Assembly (NCBI GenBank): GCA_029582165.1
Contig: CM055869.1
Span: 4,868,425-4,932,424, forward strand
Direction of reading: 5' to 3'
Source of the DNA: Portulaca oleracea
Lineage: Eukaryota; Streptophyta; Magnoliopsida; Caryophyllales; Portulacaceae
DNA: 64,000 nt
A program made the position numbers and the translations under genes. Positions 1-11,571 of the stretch are shown here, piece after piece. Position 1 is the first letter of the stretch, and each line of letters starts with the position of its first letter. Under the pieces are notes generated by a model. The model was not told the origin of the DNA and made no database searches. It saw nothing but the letters and a program-made list of their open reading frames with translations.

Positions 1-1141
1 AAATCAAAAAAGCGTTGGCTGGCGGGTAAAGGCAAGCCTAAATGGATTGAAGACGACGAAATTTGGAAAAAATTCGTCGACTTATGGGAAGACCCACGGT
101 ATGCTGAAAAGTGCTCCAACATGAGCCGGGCGAGAAAGATGGACAAAGAAAAGGGCCCACCATCACACACAATGGGCCCAGTTCCATTCGGTATTGTTAG
201 GGAAAAATTGGTAAGATAGTTGTGAATGTTTAAATATCATGCACGTATTTGATACTAACATTTAATTATATAAACACGGTTGTATTTGATGCTTACAGAA
301 AAAGAAAAAAGTTCGTGACCCAACCATATGGGAACAATTCGAAGCGACCCATATGAGGAAAGGCACCGATCAGTGGGTGGACAACAGGTTCAAGGTCATT
401 GAGGTAATTAAAAATCTTCATCATTGAATATCGACATGATTTATTAACGTACAAACCTAAACTATAATTAATTCATTAATTTTATTAAAATACTCTTTTT
501 ATGTTTTACTAAATCAGGAGAAGATGCTTGGCGATTATGATACTTATAAACGGGAGATGGCGGCCAAGCAGCGAGAGGACGGTCAACCGGAAACTCCTCT
601 CATGACTCCAGAAGAGTTCTGGTTTGATAAGCAGCTGCAGAGTCACGTCAGAGGCATGGGGCGTGGGGAACATATGAAGCAGCAGGTCCCCCACATCGCA
701 TCTAGGCGACGTCCACGACGGCGTGGTGACTCCTCCTCCGTCGACATCCGAGCTCAAGTTACGGAGATGAACAGAGAGCTCCGGCAAAGAACGACAAGCT
801 CGCGAGGAAGATAGGCGGAGAATGGAGGAACAGTTGCAGATAAAGTTGCAGGAACAAATGATGGAGATGCAACGCCGTTTGCATACAGAATTCGAGCAAC
901 GAATGGCGGCAATGCAACGCGAAATGCAAATGCAATACCAAAGAACACCGCAACCACCACCGTCACCTTATAATTGGCAAGCCCCTTCTTTGCGGATCTT
1001 CGATGCGAGTCACCCTACACCGGACAAGGGCAATACCCTCTTACGCCCCATCATGGCCGGTCCCCGCCTCCTTATCAACCAACCCAACCCGAGCCCACCC
1101 ACCCTCACGATGATGATAATAATAATGACGGAGAAGAATAA
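1..1141 (+). pseudogene. TNP1-like CACTA transposon protein (Ptta/En/Spm, Transposase_24-like), frameshifted
   Basis: Three exon pieces join in phase: 1-210, 299-403 and 518 onward, with GT-AG introns at 211-298 and 404-517. The product shows the family pattern: a basic WIEDDEIWKKFVDLW stretch, a conserved SHTMGP segment, WEQFEATHMRKG, then a glutamine/glutamate-rich coiled-coil-like region (EEQLQIKLQEQMMEMQRR) and a proline-rich acidic tail ending DDDNNNDGEE. The reading frame is broken twice. Near 785-792 the frame stops unless it shifts to reach the coiled coil. Near 1002-1015 a second shift is needed to reach the acidic tail, whose stop is at 1139-1141. The 5' end lies left of the window. 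The family assignment is from recalled motifs; no transposase catalytic residues are visible here. Confidence 0.75.
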
Positions 1142-1433
1142 TTTTTTTTGTATGTTTTAAATATTTGAACTTAATCAAACACTGAATTTATTATTATATG
1201 TACGTAATATATTTGTGCTGGTTTCGATAACCACTTGCTCAGAGTCTAATAAGTAATTATGTTCACAAATACGTATATATGTCGTCCCATTTAATTATAT
1301 AACTTAACGTACGTATACAAATTATAAATAATTAATTATAATACTACTAGCATTATTGTTATAATAATATATCTAATTAATAATATTATTATTAATAATT
1401 ACTATTATAGTTTGCGGATAATTTTCAAACAAA

Positions 1434-1598
1434 ATGGCGTCCGTTATGGTACCAAACAGACGCCATTTTTCAAGGACCATCCAGCTGAAAATTTTCCCTC
1501 CAATTCATTTCTCTTTCAAAAATGGCGTCCGTTAAGGTACCAAACAGACGCCATGACGGGGTAAATTGGCGTCTGTTTGGTAACGTAACGGACGCCAT
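1434..1598. repeat. CACTA subterminal repeats, inner cluster
   Basis: Three inverted pairs of an 11-bp motif lie here. TGGCGTCCGTT occurs at 1435 and 1523, and TGGCGTCTGTT at 1567. Each faces a reverse copy (AACAGACGCCA or AACGGACGCCA) ending near 1465, 1553 and 1597. The segments between pairs are themselves duplicated, with similar TTTTCCCTCC and TTCATTTCTCTT stretches. This is the arrangement expected for transposase-binding repeats. Confidence 0.7.
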
Positions 1599-2183
1599 TT
1601 ATCTCTATAAAAGCACCATCCAGGTGAACATTTTCCCTCCACTTCATTTCTCTTCCTTAAATTTCCCTCCTTCATCCATCAATTTTCTCTCTAAATTCCA
1701 TATCCTTTCAATAATTCCCTCCACCTCAAATCAATTCACTCCACTAATTAATAAAATTTACGAAGATTGAAGATTGAAGATTGTAGATTGTAATTATTTT
1801 TTGTATCTTATTAGTTATAAACCAACTCTGAAAATAAATATTTATTATAATTTGTTTTTGTTTTTGTAATTTTTACACACATATATGTATATGAAATTGT
1901 ACATTTTAAATTCCATATAAACTGTATTTTATTTCATTATTACAATTTAGTTTGTACTATATATTATGTAAACTATATTTTTTCGTTACTAATATATGTT
2001 TGTATTTTTTGGAGTTTTTATTAATGACGTATATAATTTGTTTTTGTATTTTTTATCATTATTAATCGTAATATTTTTCATTATTAATCGTAATATTTTT
2101 CATTATTATTGAAATAAATATAAAAAACACATAATATTTCTGATTTTATTAATCGTAAATTTTTTTTTAATTTATGTTTAGGG

Positions 2184-2471
2184 TTGGCGTACGTTAAATG
2201 CATAATCAGACGCCAAATATAGCGTCCGTTTTGCCTTTAACAGACGCCAACTCACTGAAAAGCGCCGTGACAAAGACTTCAGCGTCGATCACGACAGCCG
2301 ACGCGAAAAATGGCGTCTGTTTTTAACGGACGCCAACTTCAGACGCCTTTTCAAAAAGGCGGAACAATATTTAGCGTCCGTTTATATCAGACGCTAAAAT
2401 CATTTTGGCGTCCGTTTTACCCCTTTCCAGACGCCATCTACAGACGCATTTAGGGTTAAATTCTACTAGTG
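2184..2471. repeat. CACTA right terminus with dense GGCGTC subterminal repeats
   Basis: At least eight GGCGTCYG/AGCGTCCG units in alternating orientation fill the last 290 bp, ending in the terminal CACTAGTAGAAT. The base composition is richer in GC than the surrounding DNA, and neighbouring units could fold as hairpins. Confidence 0.75.
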
Positions 2472-2914
2472 TGTTTAAAATTTATCAATTTTTTACACAA
2501 ATTTATTACATACAAAATTGACTTATTTTAATACATATAATGAAATAGATAGATCAATCACGATGTATGACATAATTACGTTATACATTGACACATGACA
2601 TGGTAACCGGGACCTTTTGGACAAATAAGTAGCAGTAATTAAGCCTGTAAAATTCATTGAAAATATCTTAAGGACTGAAAAGATCAACAACTACATCATG
2701 ATTTAAAGTAGTACTTGAAATGTGAAATCAAATTTGGAAATTTCCTTTAAGAAGACTTTTATGATGCATTTGTTTTATGTAGTAACGTGTAAAATTTGTC
2801 AAAAAGGAAGCTCTTTCCAATCGAATTAATGAATGCTACATACACCCACCCAATACATGTTCATATTTTCTATTCAATATTCATTCATTATGCGTTTATG
2901 CATCCATAAGCTCA
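2472..2914. other. Intergenic DNA, 3' side of the first GT61 gene
   Basis: AT-rich sequence between the CACTA end and the stop codon of the GT61 gene. It must include the 3' UTR of that minus-strand gene; I see no further gene or element. Confidence 0.6.
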
Positions 2915-5285
2915 CTATCTTAGAAGCTTCAAAACTTCAACTAGAGTTTCTCTAAACCTAACTAGATCAATCCTAAAATCCTGATGATTAAGATAGATAT
3001 CTTGCACAACCCTATACCCCCTGGCCCAAACACTTGCTGGATCAGAGACCACTGCATCATCTGGGCCATACAAGTCGTAAAGCGAGGTCTCATTGGGCTG
3101 GACCTTGTACTCCAAGTACTTCAAGCCCATGTCCGGTGCAGTCAACCCAAAGTAGTGCTCGGAGGCCCATTCTATGCCCAACGGCACAATCTGGACCACC
3201 ACGGCCCTACTTGGCAAGAAAACTTGGTTGGTCAGCCCGGCCCCATGGACCGCGACCACCACGTCGTGAGAGTTGACTGTCTGAGCAAATTTGTCCAAGT
3301 ATGTTGTTTCACCTGGCAAGGCTCTTTGCACCTGGAACCCCATTTTCTTCATCAGTTTCACGATCTTGTCCTCGTTCAGTAGTCTTCTCGATTCGTGGCG
3401 AGATAGTAGCAGTAGTTTTGGCTTTGTATGCCTCAATGGGTGGATGGTTTTGGTGTTCAAGTTGAAGGAGTATCTTAAGAATTGCTTCAAGTCTTCCATT
3501 GTGTTCCCTACTGGTATTTCACTGCTGTTTACTGCTAAGATGTCATGGTACCTGCATCAAGTAATTGTGTAAGCATTACATTATGAGGAAGTAGTTTGAC
3601 CTTTTCTTAATGTGCAAATTGGAAATTTGGATAGCTTTTTATGGTTGGTTTTTTTTTTTTTTTAAAGGCTGTGTTGCGATTTACTCGTGAGTTTGAAGTC
3701 CCACATTGGAAAATTAAGGTCAAAGGATATGGTCAATAAATTAAGTGTTATTTTCTTTAATATCAATTGGCTTAAAATGAAACATCATTTAACTTGTTAT
3801 AATGAGTATTAGTTTAAGTGAGTTTCTGCCTTAATTCTCTCTAACAAGTTGATGGATGTTGATTATGGTACATTCGTTAGAATTTCGTTAAAACTTTTCC
3901 CAAAAAATAATGTTCATAACTATGAGCCTTTTCATACTTGTAAGGTATTTTGAAAATTTTAACAAAATATAAAATTTCATTCATGCGAAAATTTCTGTTA
4001 CCCATTTTGAGAAAAATTCCCCCGAGTTGGATTGGGAAAAAATGGTCGTCATGTAAAAAAAAATTCTATCCATCAAATACAACCAAACACAAGGAACATG
4101 TTGACCAATTTTTCCATGTAAAAATGCCACCGAAACTCTCCACAAGTGTTTCTTGTGCGGGACCTCGAGGAAAATTGGTGACAATTGACCACACTGACAC
4201 ATTTCACCGGGAGATTCAAATGTAGATAGCTTTATCTTAGGAGACATGACTATCTATTGAGAGGGCCATATGCATACCAAACACCCAAACAACAGGGAGG
4301 AGTGAAAGGCAAGTACATACCTTAATCCAACAACAGCAGCAGGAAAACAGTGGACAGTTTCATCATCATCAGCATCAACAACTTCATAACTCGACAACTT
4401 CTTAATCACTTTGGCGAACTTCCTAATCCACCTCGGCCTGTAATCGATCACCACGAACTCCACTTGCCCTTGGAAATGGCGGCTGTTGATGAACAAAGGG
4501 ACTACAATCTCACTAAAAGTATGAAAATTGTTGTCTGAAGGCCCCCCAGTTGAGAACACCAGAGCTGGTGCACTGTGTCTGAATTCGCACTCAGGAGGCT
4601 CAAAGTTGGTACCATTTCCCTGCATTATTATGTGAAATGCAGAAACTCCATCCATGGCACCGGGGTCGTCTCTTCTTGCATATGGCTTGATTGTCTTCTT
4701 TACTGCTGGGTTTGGACCGTCGGATGGCACATAAATGGTCAGTGATCGCTTGTCGAAGATCACTGGTTTGCTGATCACACATTGCTCGAAATGGGTCTCA
4801 GATGTGCAGGACAAACCTCTTGATTCCAACTCCCCTAAATCATCCCCTGAAATTATTGCACAGTCATAATAATGTCCATCTTGTTAAAATCATAAAACAT
4901 AAAAACAAATCATAAGATACAACTTTTAAATGAATTACCTCTAACTAATCTTTTCAGGTTTTGGTTGATTATCTCTGCATCTTCTGTAGGGAGATCATTC
5001 CTTGTAATACTCTTGAAACCCTGCTGCCCTTTAACACATACAGTTTCAGAAATCTTAAGTTTTGTTCAACATGATCTAAACAGAAAAACTTAACATGACC
5101 CTGATTTGTATGAATAAGTGACATAGATTAACAAAAGACAACCCTAAAAACATGCTTAATTAATTACCTGGATTAGTGTAAGTAGGTCTGGAAAACAAGG
5201 AATCTTGATGGAGTGTAACAATTAGCAGGAAGATTATTGTTGTGAAGCTAATCACAACCCTCTTACTAACCCCTTTGTTGTCCAT
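2915..5285 (-). CDS. GT61-family glycosyltransferase, copy A (DUF563), Golgi type II membrane protein
   Basis: Four exons, 5168-5285, 4939-5028, 4321-4846 and 2915-3551, join in phase to 456 residues ending in TGA-free frame at LKLLR. The start MDNKGVSKRVV precedes one membrane segment (about residues 10-27), giving a short cytosolic tail and a lumenal catalytic region. GT61 hallmarks are visible: HCFPAAVVGLRYH in the middle, LLLLSRHESRRLLNE, and VHGAGLTNQVFLP around residues 346-358. Family members add xylose, arabinose or related sugars to xylan and other wall polysaccharides, or GlcNAc to proteins in animals; the acceptor cannot be read from sequence. Intron phases (1, 1, 2) match the two neighbouring copies, so the three arose by tandem duplication. 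Intron 3 (769 bp) carries a repeat fragment. The second exon uses an AAAG acceptor, less usual than TGCAG but shared with copy B. Confidence 0.93.
3660..3810. repeat. LTR/TRIM-like repeat fragment in intron 3 of GT61 copy A
   Basis: After a T-run, the stretch containing AGTCCCACATTGGAAAA, TTAAGTG, CAATTGGCTT and ATGAAACATCATTTAAC parallels, in the same order, a segment at about 39275-39415 (GTCCCACATCGAAAAAA, TTAAGTGGG, CAATTGGTTTT, ATGAAACCTCACTTAAC). Such motifs are common in plant LTR-like repeats. The class is an inference. Confidence 0.45.
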
Positions 5286-6484
5286 TTAACAAAGAGAAAA
5301 AAAAGTATAGCAGGAAGAAGAAAGTTGCAGGAACTCTAGATTGAAGACTCAAATGGCATATATTGTCTGCTTAATCCTTGACCTGCAGGAATCTTTTCTA
5401 TTTCTGAATTTTTTAGCATCAGAAATTATTTGTCCATGTGATGTGATTTGGGTAGATATGAATATAGAATCAGGATGAGTGGAGAATAAAATGATTAAAA
5501 GACGTGAATTATGAAATTTAATGGCAACTTGCAGTTTTGTTTATTGACTAATTGTGGTATGTGGTTAACAAGGTTGATTATTGTATGACTCACCGAAAAG
5601 AATAAAACAGCAAAGTTGAATGGAGATTGGTCTGTCAGATGAAGTGCTGGAACAATTGTCCCACACCTGCTAATTACTTAAGTTATCTTCCAGTGCTCTC
5701 TTTTTAATTTACTTTTTAATTTCATTTCATTTTAATTAGGTTGATAATCATCATCGTTGGTCCTTTCGCACCTATCAAATTAGGTTTGGTAAATAAGGAA
5801 ATGAAAGGTAATAATAAATTTTGACTTTGGACTAAATGTTTTTTAAGAAATCTTATAAAATAAGGTAAGGTTAAATAAAGATAGATTTAATTTACCATTC
5901 TAATAAACAAAACCTTATTGTCCTATCTTTCGATAGTTTTTTAAGTCTTTAAAACAAAATATATAATGATCACCTTATAATAATCAACCTTGTTATTACG
6001 AATGGAGAGTCTAGACAACTATAAACCGTGAATAAAAAATTATAAATTGTGAATAAAAAATTATAGATTCAAATTAAACATTTAACATTCAATTTTCAAA
6101 GGATTAATATATGCAAATCGTATTGATATTCCCCCAAAGATCTAAAAATCTTCTCGTGAATCTTCAATGACTTTACATATATTTCTTTTACGCATGGAGA
6201 GCCTTAAAATTCATGCTATAAAACAAAAAAAAAAGTAATTGGAGAAACTACTCCCCCGTTTTTTATTTGTCACTATACGGCAATTAAGATATCTCAACAA
6301 TCAAAATTCTTTATATTAAAATCTAAGTGACATAAAAAACAAATCAACCAAATGTGACGAGAGATAACATACAGCAAATACCAAATAAAAAAAGAGAGAG
6401 GAGGGTGGTAGCATTCATGAGGTTGGATCCGGTAACCAATTCAAGCGTCATGAAAATTATTGAATTCCATGATGTTAGGAGTGA
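5286..6484. other. Intergenic region between GT61 copies A and B
   Basis: It contains the promoter and 5' UTR of copy A at its left and otherwise AT-rich DNA. A short stretch at about 6249-6365 starts like a Stowaway terminus (ACTCCCCCGTTTTTTATTTG) and has a weak inverted partner (AAAAAACAAATC), so it may be a decayed MITE. No gene is apparent. Confidence 0.5.
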
Positions 6485-6632
6485 GAATGCGAAAACTAGA
6501 GGAGAAAAATGAGGAGATATATTTATAATAATTATGGTAAAATATGATATGGTATGATAAAATTTTGGAAGAATATTAAATAGTATGATGAGTTGTGGTA
6601 CCGCACCATATTATATAAAACAACATGACCTA
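6485..6632. mobile_element. Fragment of the GCGGT-type hAT-like MITE family
   Basis: Closely matches the right half of the copy ending at 54233: both read GAGGAGATATAT, TGGTAAAATATG, AGAATATT and GAGTTGTGRTACCGCA before the terminal AACATGACC or AACAAGGCC. The left half is missing here. Confidence 0.5.
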
Positions 6633-6705
6633 CTTATTGGTAAACAACAATACAAGCTAGATGAATGAATAATTCTCAGCGTTTTTAATTTGTAAAAAGA
6701 AAAAA

Positions 6706-8555
6706 TTATCCTAAAAGTTTCAAAACATTGAGAAGAGTTCCTCTAAATCTAATTAGATTAATCCTAAAATCCTGACTATCAATATAAACAGCCTTAACAG
6801 CCCTGTATCCCTTGGCCCAAATAGCTGCAGGGTTGGATAAAACGGGGTCATCTGGGCCATACAAATCATAGAGTGATGTCTCATTGGGCTGGACCTTGTA
6901 TTCTACATACTTCAAGCCCATGTTAATAGCAGGCCTTTCAAAGTAGTACTCCGAGGCCCACTCTAGGCCCAATGGGACAATTTGGACTACGACTGACCCA
7001 TTGGGCAGAAAAACTTGGTTTGTAAGCCCAGCCCCATGAACCCCAACCATGACATCACAAGAGTTCACAATGTGGGCAAATTTGGCTAGGTTTGACATTT
7101 CATTGGGTGATGCTCTTTGGACTTGGAACCCTAATTTCTCCATCATCTTCACCATCTCATCCTCTTGCAGCAATTTTCTCGAATCTGGGCGAGATATTAG
7201 CAGCAACTTTGGTTTCCTACGCTTCGTCGAAGGTGGTGTAATGGTTTCGATGTTTAAGTTGTAGGAGTCTCGTACGAATCGCCTGAAGTTTTCCATGGTG
7301 TTGCCTCTTGGTAATTTGCTGTTGTTCACTGCCAAGTTGTTGTGGTACCTAGTGAAAATGATCATGCATGCAATCATGTAAAAAAATCGTTTAATTTTAT
7401 TATACAAAAATACTATCGTTAGATTCGTAACAATACCTTAGCCCAACAACAGCAGCAGGAAAACAATGGACAGTTTCGTCAGAATCAGCATCAATAACAT
7501 CGTACTGTGACAGTTTCTTGAGCACCTGATTGAACTTCCTAACCCACCTAGCCCTGTAATCAGTAACCACAAACCGCACTCGCCCCTCAAAATGTCGGCT
7601 GGTGATGAACAACGGGATTATAATCTCATTGAAATCATGAAACGTGTTCTCCGAAAATCCCCCGAATGAGAACACCAAAGCTGGTGCATTGTGTCTCAAC
7701 TGACAATCTGGAGGCTTGATGCTTCCTCCTATGTTTACTTGTTGTATATGAACCGGTGAAACTCGGTCCATGGCGTTTTGGTCTTCTCTTCTTGGATATA
7801 GTTTGATTTTCGACCATCTGGCTCGCGGGGTTGGTTCGTCGGATTGTATATAAATGGTTAGTGATTGCTTGTCGAAGATCACTGGTTTGTTGATCACACA
7901 TACTTGAGTGTGGTTGTCTGAGGTGCACGAAACCCCCGTTGATTCTAGCTCCTGCAAGTCTTTTCCTGCTTTGATTATGAGCATTGCCTCAACAAATCAA
8001 TATATGAGCATTTTGCTTATTCTATTGAACCCTATATTGATAAAAGAATCAGTTTATGGAAAATCATTGAAAAGTTAGTTTGAGCAATAACTTCTAAATA
8101 TACCCTCCACAAAACAGAAGAAACCCAGAAGATTGCAGATCTCAAAAAAGAAATTACATTTACCAGTCAAGTTAAAAATTCGTTAATTTGGGAGGGAAAA
8201 AGTATTTGTTACCTTCAACAAGTTTACTCAAATGCAGCTTGGTCAACTCTGCTTCTGATGAATGGAGATAAACAGTTCTTCTATTCCAGAAATTCTTCTG
8301 CCCTTCAATATATACAAAAACAGCTTATAACTTTCAATAAATTCAGTTGTTCAAAAATAACAGGGGAAAACACATTAAGATCCAACTTCAACAAACATTT
8401 CATATAAAAACTTTCAAAAAAAAAAAAAACTCACATGAATTAATTATATTAGGGTTGGAAAACAAAGAATGTTGATGGAGTGTGAGAAAGAGGAGGAAGA
8501 TTATTGATGCTATGCAGATCACCAGTTTAGTGTTGGTAGTTCCTCCTTTCTCCAT
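6706..8555 (-). CDS. GT61-family glycosyltransferase, copy B (DUF563), Golgi type II membrane protein
   Basis: Exons 8435-8555, 8213-8302, 7437-7965 and 6706-7348 join in phase to 460 residues. The start MEKGGTTNTKLV leads into a membrane segment at about residues 11-27. The family signatures are HCFPAAVVGLRYHNN, LLLISRPDSRKLLQE and VHGAGLTNQVFLP (GAGLTN about residues 352-357). Exon 2 is exactly 90 bp, as in copy A, and the closing stretches (PNETSLYDLYGPDD, NLIRFRGTLLNVLKLLG) are very close to copy A, so A and B are the most recent pair. The donor of exon 1 (CAT|GTGAGT) was chosen by phase and by analogy, giving NSW at the junction. Likely a Golgi transferase acting on wall polysaccharide; donor and acceptor sugars are unknown. 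Confidence 0.92.
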
Positions 8556-9690
8556 TTTTATGAGAGGAAAAAGATATAATAGGCTGAATTTAAATAACCT
8601 AGGAGCTGATGAAAGATACAAATCTCAATTTGCCGGCCATTTGTTTTTTTTAATACTCCGTACTAGTTTCTATTGTATATTTTATTTACAGTTTTGTGTG
8701 TATCAATATGAACATTAATGGTGCATAAATTAAGATTTTGAGGAAATATAGTTCTAGTAGTACTTTATTCAATTTTTTTTATTAATTTATGAATCAGTTG
8801 AAATTGCCAAATTTGTATTTTTTTTTTGTGTTTGAAAAATAAAAGCAATAGTTAGCTATATAGGTATTCCTTTGGCCCATATTTAAATGTCACTTTAGTA
8901 AGGTGGGAAAATATCACGATAACCAATTAAGTTAGAGAAAATTATAAAATTATATAGGTGAAAGTTAGTTATTAAAGTAAAGAACATTATTCATGTAAAA
9001 TTGTAAAAATTTAATTGAGAATATAATAACAAATAATTAGAGATAATAAAAAATTAATTAAGTTGACAAATAAATATGAACAAGGGAATAAAATATTGAG
9101 GGTTTAAGGATGGAATAGCAATATCAAAATTCAATTATCACTAGGAAATAGGAATCTTTATTGTTTATTGTAGTTTAACTTTATATATATTTTCCAATAT
9201 TTTCAAATGTACTTGAATTCCAATATGTTATTGGTAGATGGCTAGATGTTGATTTATATCACCAAGTAGATCTATATATATACATATATTTTTAAAAGTA
9301 TAATTTTACATAATTTATATGTAATAATTATAGTTATTTATAACATTTAAATATTTTATTTTATTTTATTTTAATTTAATATATAATAATATAATTTTAA
9401 TAATAGAATAAGACATTTAAAAAGTTGTCTACCTCAAAGACCCATCATTTTCATCTAAAAAGTCTAATATGTTGATTATTCTATGGGTGATGGCTGATTG
9501 GGTGGGCTAAGTTCATTGGATTATAGTAGTACTTGGATTCGAATGCAGATTAGCCAGGGACGTTCGTCTGATACACGTGCTAATTAATGCAATGCGGCCT
9601 TTCTTTCCCTTCCAAGCAAGACTTCAAGGTCATATGTTACTGGGTCTCCTTTTGGAATTTGTTCTCTAGTATCTTTGAGATATTGGTATA
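8556..9690. other. Upstream region of GT61 copy B
   Basis: AT-rich DNA with many homopolymer runs. It holds the promoter and 5' UTR of copy B on the left. I see no coding region or recognisable element. Confidence 0.5.
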
Positions 9691-9692
9691 TA

Positions 9693-10840
9693 TTACCTCC
9701 ATCTCTGATTAATTGGCCATAAAACTACTATCACGATACCAAGAAATATAGGAAATAGAGTAAAAAAATTATACATTGCCAAAAATATCATTGAAAATAT
9801 CATTTGAAATGTGCAAAAAGGGAGTTAAATAGTCCATGTACCACACAACTCTCATTTTTTTTCACTTTTGCCATCAACCTTTTAAATAACTCAAATATAC
9901 CACATAAGTCTTAAAAGTTGTCAAAAATGACACCATTTATCCTCTTGACCTATTATAGCAAGTAAAAATAACTTTTTTCAATTTTCCTTTGATTTTGTAG
10001 AAAGAGATGGCAAATGGATAGAAATTAAAAAAAACAAACATTGTATCTTCTTCTTCCCTTTCTTCTACATATCCATTAATGAAGCAATAATAGGTCAAGA
10101 GGATGAAAGGCAGACGGGTAGACCAAATCTTTCCTAGCCTCACCCCTTTTATGTATCTTCTTCTTCTTCTTCCCCTTCTTCTACATATCCATTAATGGAG
10201 CTCAAAACCTTAGTTTTCTTCTGTTTTTTTTTTCAAAAAATAAATTCAAAAAGCTTCTTCACTCCAATCTGTTCCCTCCAAAGCCAGAATAACAATGGCA
10301 GACGTCAAGGCTGGACCACCTTCAAATCGACCTCACCATTACTAAGTATGTGATGTTGTGAGATTAAGAACTCAACAAGAGCTAGAAAGAGACAAATAAC
10401 GAAGAAAATAGACCAAAAGGTGAGAAGATGAAGGAGGTGGAATTTTGAGAGCTCCGAGATGGTTGATTGAGGAAGAAGAAGGAGGTGGAAGAAGAACAAG
10501 AGATCTAAATGAAATTTTTTTAAAACCCTTTCTTTGTAAAATAAAGGTAAACTAAAGAAAAAAAGGTTTACTTGGAATAGCCAGTAAAAATCCAATTGCA
10601 TGACATTTTTGACAAACTTTATAAGTTGTATGGTATATTTGACAAATTTATAAGTTGTATGGCAAAACTGAAAAAAATAAAAGTTGTGTGGCATATAGAT
10701 TATTTAACTCTGCAAAAAGGACATTTACAAGGGTTATATTGGGAATTATAGTTATTGGAAATGTAAAAGTTAGTTAATTGAACAAATAAAAAAGGACAGA
10801 GAAATTAGGTATTTGGACAAATAAAAAGGGACAGAGGTAG
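9693..10840. mobile_element. Stowaway-like MITE split by a Mutator-like insertion
   Basis: The left end TTACCTCCATCTCTG (after TA at 9691-9692) and right end GGGACAGAGGTAG (before TA at 10841-10842) are approximate inverted repeats of the CTACCTCCGTCCC type seen in the intact copy at 10890. Removing the inner element (9822-10710 with one target copy) leaves about 250 bp, close to the other MITEs of this kind in the window. Confidence 0.6.
9822..10710. mobile_element. Mutator-like non-autonomous element with long inverted repeats
   Basis: The ends GAGTTAAAT (9822) and ATTTAACTC (10710) are perfect inverses, and the similarity runs inward for about 110 bp on each side (9822-9930 against 10600-10710). 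Both ends are flanked by the identical 10-mer TGCAAAAAGG (9812-9821 and 10711-10720), a target duplication. Long inverted repeats plus a 9-10 bp duplication fit the Mutator superfamily. Inside are a further hairpin (ATCCTCTTGACCTATTAT at about 9939 against its inverse at about 10086) and two direct copies of a TGTATCTTCTTCTTC...ACATATCCATTAAT segment at about 10041-10080 and 10151-10196. No transposase is encoded. Confidence 0.75.
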
Positions 10841-10889
10841 TAATATATATCAATCTTTAACGATGGACATTGATATATCAATTTTTGTA

Positions 10890-11101
10890 CTACCTCCGTC
10901 CCAAAATGTTTGTCACTTGACAAAATTTTGACCGTTGATTATTCTCAAATTACAATGAGTTACGATATAAAATTACCGTCATTATAAATAGTCTTAATAG
11001 AAATTAAAATGATGGTAGTTTCATATCGTAACTCATTGTAATTTGATAATAATCAACGGTCAAAATTTTGTCAAAGGACAAACATTTTGGGACGGAGGTA
11101 G
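10890..11101. mobile_element. Stowaway-like MITE, intact, 212 bp
   Basis: The left terminus CTACCTCCGTCCCAAAATGT and the right terminus ACATTTTGGGACGGAGGTAG are perfect inverses, flanked by TA on both sides (10888-10889, 11102-11103). The similarity extends inward (CAAAATTTTGACCGTTGATTA against TAATCAACGGTCAAAATTTTG), so most of the element is one hairpin. This is the Tc1/mariner-derived Stowaway pattern. Confidence 0.88.
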
Positions 11102-11571
11102 TACCTAATTTGTCATTAATATACTAGTCTTTGGTGATGATAGTAAAATTGAACTTTAATATATAATGGTGGTGATATATTAATGTTCGATTTTACTCAT
11201 CATTACCAAAAATTAGTACAATAATAATAAATAGTTCAAAAAATCAGTATACTAGTGTCTAATATTAACAATTGACTAATTTCGATGTATATCTGAATTG
11301 TCCGAATTAATCAGGTTTTAAAAAAAGTTGGATCTTAAGGGGATAAAATGAAGACTAGCAAGTAGCAACACATCTGGTTTTTCATAAAGTCATCATTGTC
11401 TAACTATGGTATCTCTATCTATTTGTCTCTCTTTTTATAGTTTGTTGTTGGCAAGGTAGTTGAGAATGACATATGTGAAGCGAGAGTCAAAACCAATATT
11501 CTACATTTCTACAATCCCGCAAAGGCGTAGTGTGGACGGATTAGTTGTAATAATCTTACCGCCAAAAATAA

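Larger units (their letters stand above)
1..2471 (+). mobile_element. CACTA (En/Spm-type) DNA transposon, right part; left end outside window
   Basis: The element ends at 2471 with the inverted terminus CACTAGTAGAAT read from the right (2460-2471), the hallmark of CACTA transposons. Inside that end lie many short subterminal repeats of the form GGCGTCYGTT in both orientations, the usual binding-site layout of this superfamily. A plus-strand gene resembling the plant Ptta/En/Spm transposase-associated family occupies 1-1141. CACTA elements make 3-bp target duplications; the candidate right copy is 2472-2474 (TGT), but the left end is not visible, so this cannot be confirmed. The gene is frameshifted, so this copy is probably non-autonomous. 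Confidence 0.85.

Noticed and set aside
10305..10694. 129-codon minus-strand open frame
   Set aside because: It runs through the inverted repeat of the Mutator-like element and is built from AT-rich low-complexity codons.
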